From: Opitutus sp. GAS368
GTDB lineage: Bacteria; Verrucomicrobiota; Verrucomicrobiia; Opitutales; Opitutaceae
Length of the DNA: 31,359 nt
Direction: 5' to 3'
Assembly (NCBI GenBank): GCA_945861235.1
Contig: CAMATV010000002.1
Coordinates: forward strand, 1-31,359
A program made the translations under genes and the position numbers. Positions 29,881 to 31,359 of the stretch are shown here, in pieces (position 1 is the first letter of the stretch; each line of letters opens with the position of its first letter). The notes beneath the pieces were generated by a model, which had not been told where the DNA came from, did not search any database, and saw only the letters and a program-made list of their open reading frames with translations.

Positions 29881-31359
29881 ATGAAACTCAGCGCCAAAGC
29901 CCTCGCCATCGTCCTCCTCTTTGTCGGCCTCGTGCTCGTCAACTACCTCGCGTCGTCGCTCCCCGCGCGTCTCGATTTGACCGCCGACTCCATCTACTCC
30001 CTCTCCACCGGCACCAAGACCATGCTCGGCAAGATCGAGGAACCCGTCGTCATCGACCTCTACTTTTCCAAGGACGCCTCCGGCCTCCCCATCCAATACA
30101 AAAACTACGCCACCCGCGTGCAGGAGATGCTCCGCCAATACGTCCGCGCCGGACGCGGCAAGCTCACCCTCAACGTCATTACGCCGCGCGCCGACACCCC
30201 GGACGAGGAGAAAGCCACCGCCGCCGGTCTCACTCCTCAAGTTTCCCAACAGGGCGGCGAGCAATTCTTCTTCGGCCTCGTCGTCACCCAAGCTGACCAA
30301 CAGAAAAACATCCCCGCCTTCGCCCCGCAGCGCGAACAGTTCCTCGAATACGATCTCTCGAAACTCGTCTACAGCGTCCAGCAGATCAACAAGCCCAAGC
30401 TCGGCCTCCTCACCAGCCTTCCGCTGCAGGGCACCAGCCCGCAGGAAATGCAAATGATGATGATGATGCGCCGTCAGCCGCAGCCGTCACAGATGGTAAT
30501 CAGCGAACTCGAACAGTCCTTCACCATTGTCAAAATCGAGGACTCGGCGACCGAACTTCCCGCCGGTCTCGAAGCCCTCGCCGTCATTCACCCGCAAAAC
30601 GTCTCGAACAAACTCCAGTTCGCCATCGATCAATTCATCCTCGGCGGCAAACCCGTCTTCCTCGCGGTCGATCCGGCGTCACAACACTTCAAGCGCCAGG
30701 CCAACCCGCAGCAACAGATGATGGGCCAGCCCACACCCAGCGTCTCCAGCGATCTCCCGACCCTCCTCAGCGCCTACGGCATCGCCTACAACCCTCAGAA
30801 TATCGTCGGCGACAACGACAACCCTCTCCCCGTCGGCGGCCAGGGCAACCAAGTCGTCCGCATGCCCACGTGGCTGAGCCTGCGCAAAGAAAACTTCAGC
30901 GCGACCGCCCTGCCCACCGCCCAACTCAAAACCGCTTGGTTCATCGAATCCGGCAGCCTCTCCGCCAAACCCGGCAGCACCCTCACCTTCAAACCTCTGA
31001 TCGAAACCTCGGCCGCCGGCGGCGAAATCCCCGCCATGATGCTGCAGTTCGCCCAGCCTGACGATATCGCGAAACAAATCACGCCGTCCGGTAAGAAGAC
31101 CATCGCCGCCCTCGTCACCGGCAAGTTCAAGACCGCCTTCCCCGACGGCGCGCCAAAAGATGAACCAAAGAAAGATGATCCCTCGAAGCCACCGACCCCT
31201 CCCGCGCCGACGCCCGCCGCCTCCGGTCCCGCGCTCACCGAGTCCAAAGCAACCTCCACCCTCTTCGTCATCGCCGACACCGACTGGCTCTTCGACGACT
31301 ACAGCCTCCGCAAGATGAACTTCTTCGGCCAAACCGCCGTCGAACCCTACAACGATAAT
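29881..31359 (+). CDS. GldG-like ABC transporter auxiliary protein (3' end outside window)
   Basis: The frame is open for 493 codons from ATG 29881 to the window edge without a stop. An N-terminal membrane anchor (LAIVLLFVGLVLVNYLASSL) is followed by RLDLTADSIYSLSTGTKTML and EEPVVIDLYFSKDASGLP, the start of the GldG/ABC_transp_aux domain found on the outer face of the membrane. Later come LGLLTSLPLQG, LEALAVIHPQNVSNKL, LGGKPVFLAVDP and, near the edge, LFVIADTDWLFDDYSLRK, all in the family order. Unusual features are a run of five Met (MQMMMMMRR), Gln-rich loops and a Lys/Pro/Ala-rich insertion (EPKKDDPSKPPTPPAPTPA). The last helix of the family is not yet reached. Confidence 0.9.
   Translation, partial: MKLSAKALAIVLLFVGLVLVNYLASSLPARLDLTADSIYSLSTGTKTMLGKIEEPVVIDLYFSKDASGLPIQYKNYATRVQEMLRQYVRAGRGKLTLNVITPRADTPDEEKATAAGLTPQVSQQGGEQFFFGLVVTQADQQKNIPAFAPQREQFLEYDLSKLVYSVQQINKPKLGLLTSLPLQGTSPQEMQMMMMMRRQPQPSQMVISELEQSFTIVKIEDSATELPAGLEALAVIHPQNVSNKLQFAIDQFILGGKPVFLAVDPASQHFKRQANPQQQMMGQPTPSVSSDLPTLLSAYGIAYNPQNIVGDNDNPLPVGGQGNQVVRMPTWLSLRKENFSATALPTAQLKTAWFIESGSLSAKPGSTLTFKPLIETSAAGGEIPAMMLQFAQPDDIAKQITPSGKKTIAALVTGKFKTAFPDGAPKDEPKKDDPSKPPTPPAPTPAASGPALTESKATSTLFVIADTDWLFDDYSLRKMNFFGQTAVEPYNDN

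Noticed and set aside
1..31359. Search by eye for tRNA genes, CRISPR arrays, transposases and phage genes
   Set aside because: No cloverleaf-like sequence, spaced repeats, transposase or phage motifs were recognised; only the REP-like elements suggest mobile DNA.

Overview
The window is a GC-rich, gene-dense chromosomal stretch with no prophage, insertion sequence, CRISPR array or tRNA gene that I could recognise. The gene set suggests a member of the Verrucomicrobiota, most likely near the Opitutaceae. It includes an ABC/GldG-type auxiliary operon, a eukaryote-like type II glutamine synthetase, a type 2 LeuA and an Fsr-like MFS protein, and many start codons follow pyrimidine-rich leaders instead of Shine-Dalgarno sequences. 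This placement is inference from recalled family distributions, not from a search.

Layout, left to right. 1-3395 (+): the 3' part of an MMPL/RND exporter, scpA (chromosome condensation), two small unknown proteins and thioredoxin. 3392-7828 (-): a tightly overlapping six-gene run of acylphosphatase, ABC ATPase, ABC permease, a membrane-anchored TPR protein, a membrane protein and MenA (menaquinone synthesis). 7956-12612 (+): an Asp-rich unknown, queA (queuosine), a small membrane protein plus YceI pair, a TPR protein and accA (fatty acid synthesis). 12753-13544 (-) is a YmdB-type phosphoesterase, and 13655-15433 (+) is a stand-alone acetolactate synthase large subunit. 15802-16833 (-) is glnA, with a candidate sigma-54 promoter. 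16967-18761 (+) is a compact kinase-like / PP2C phosphatase / gamma-glutamylcyclotransferase cluster.

18840-20616 (-) holds dnaX, split by a run of ten A at a probable programmed frameshift, with the small SRP RNA just upstream. 20660-22150 (-) is an ECF sigma factor operon with a small membrane protein and a Spy/CpxP-like periplasmic protein, preceded by an ECF-type promoter. 22522-24186 (+) is leuA behind a structured leader. A secreted dienelactone-hydrolase-like protein, rlmN and an Fsr-like MFS transporter follow. The right end is a gldA-gldF-gldG-like ABC operon cut by the window edge.

Most genes are housekeeping. The observations most worth a second look are the dnaX slippery site, whose polarity is reversed compared with E. 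coli; three REP-like palindromes sharing a GTAGGAGC-type arm, one of them translated inside the MFS gene; the miniature kinase next to a PP2C phosphatase; the candidate sigma-54 and ECF promoters; the three-way-junction leader before leuA; and a strong terminator embedded antisense within menA.
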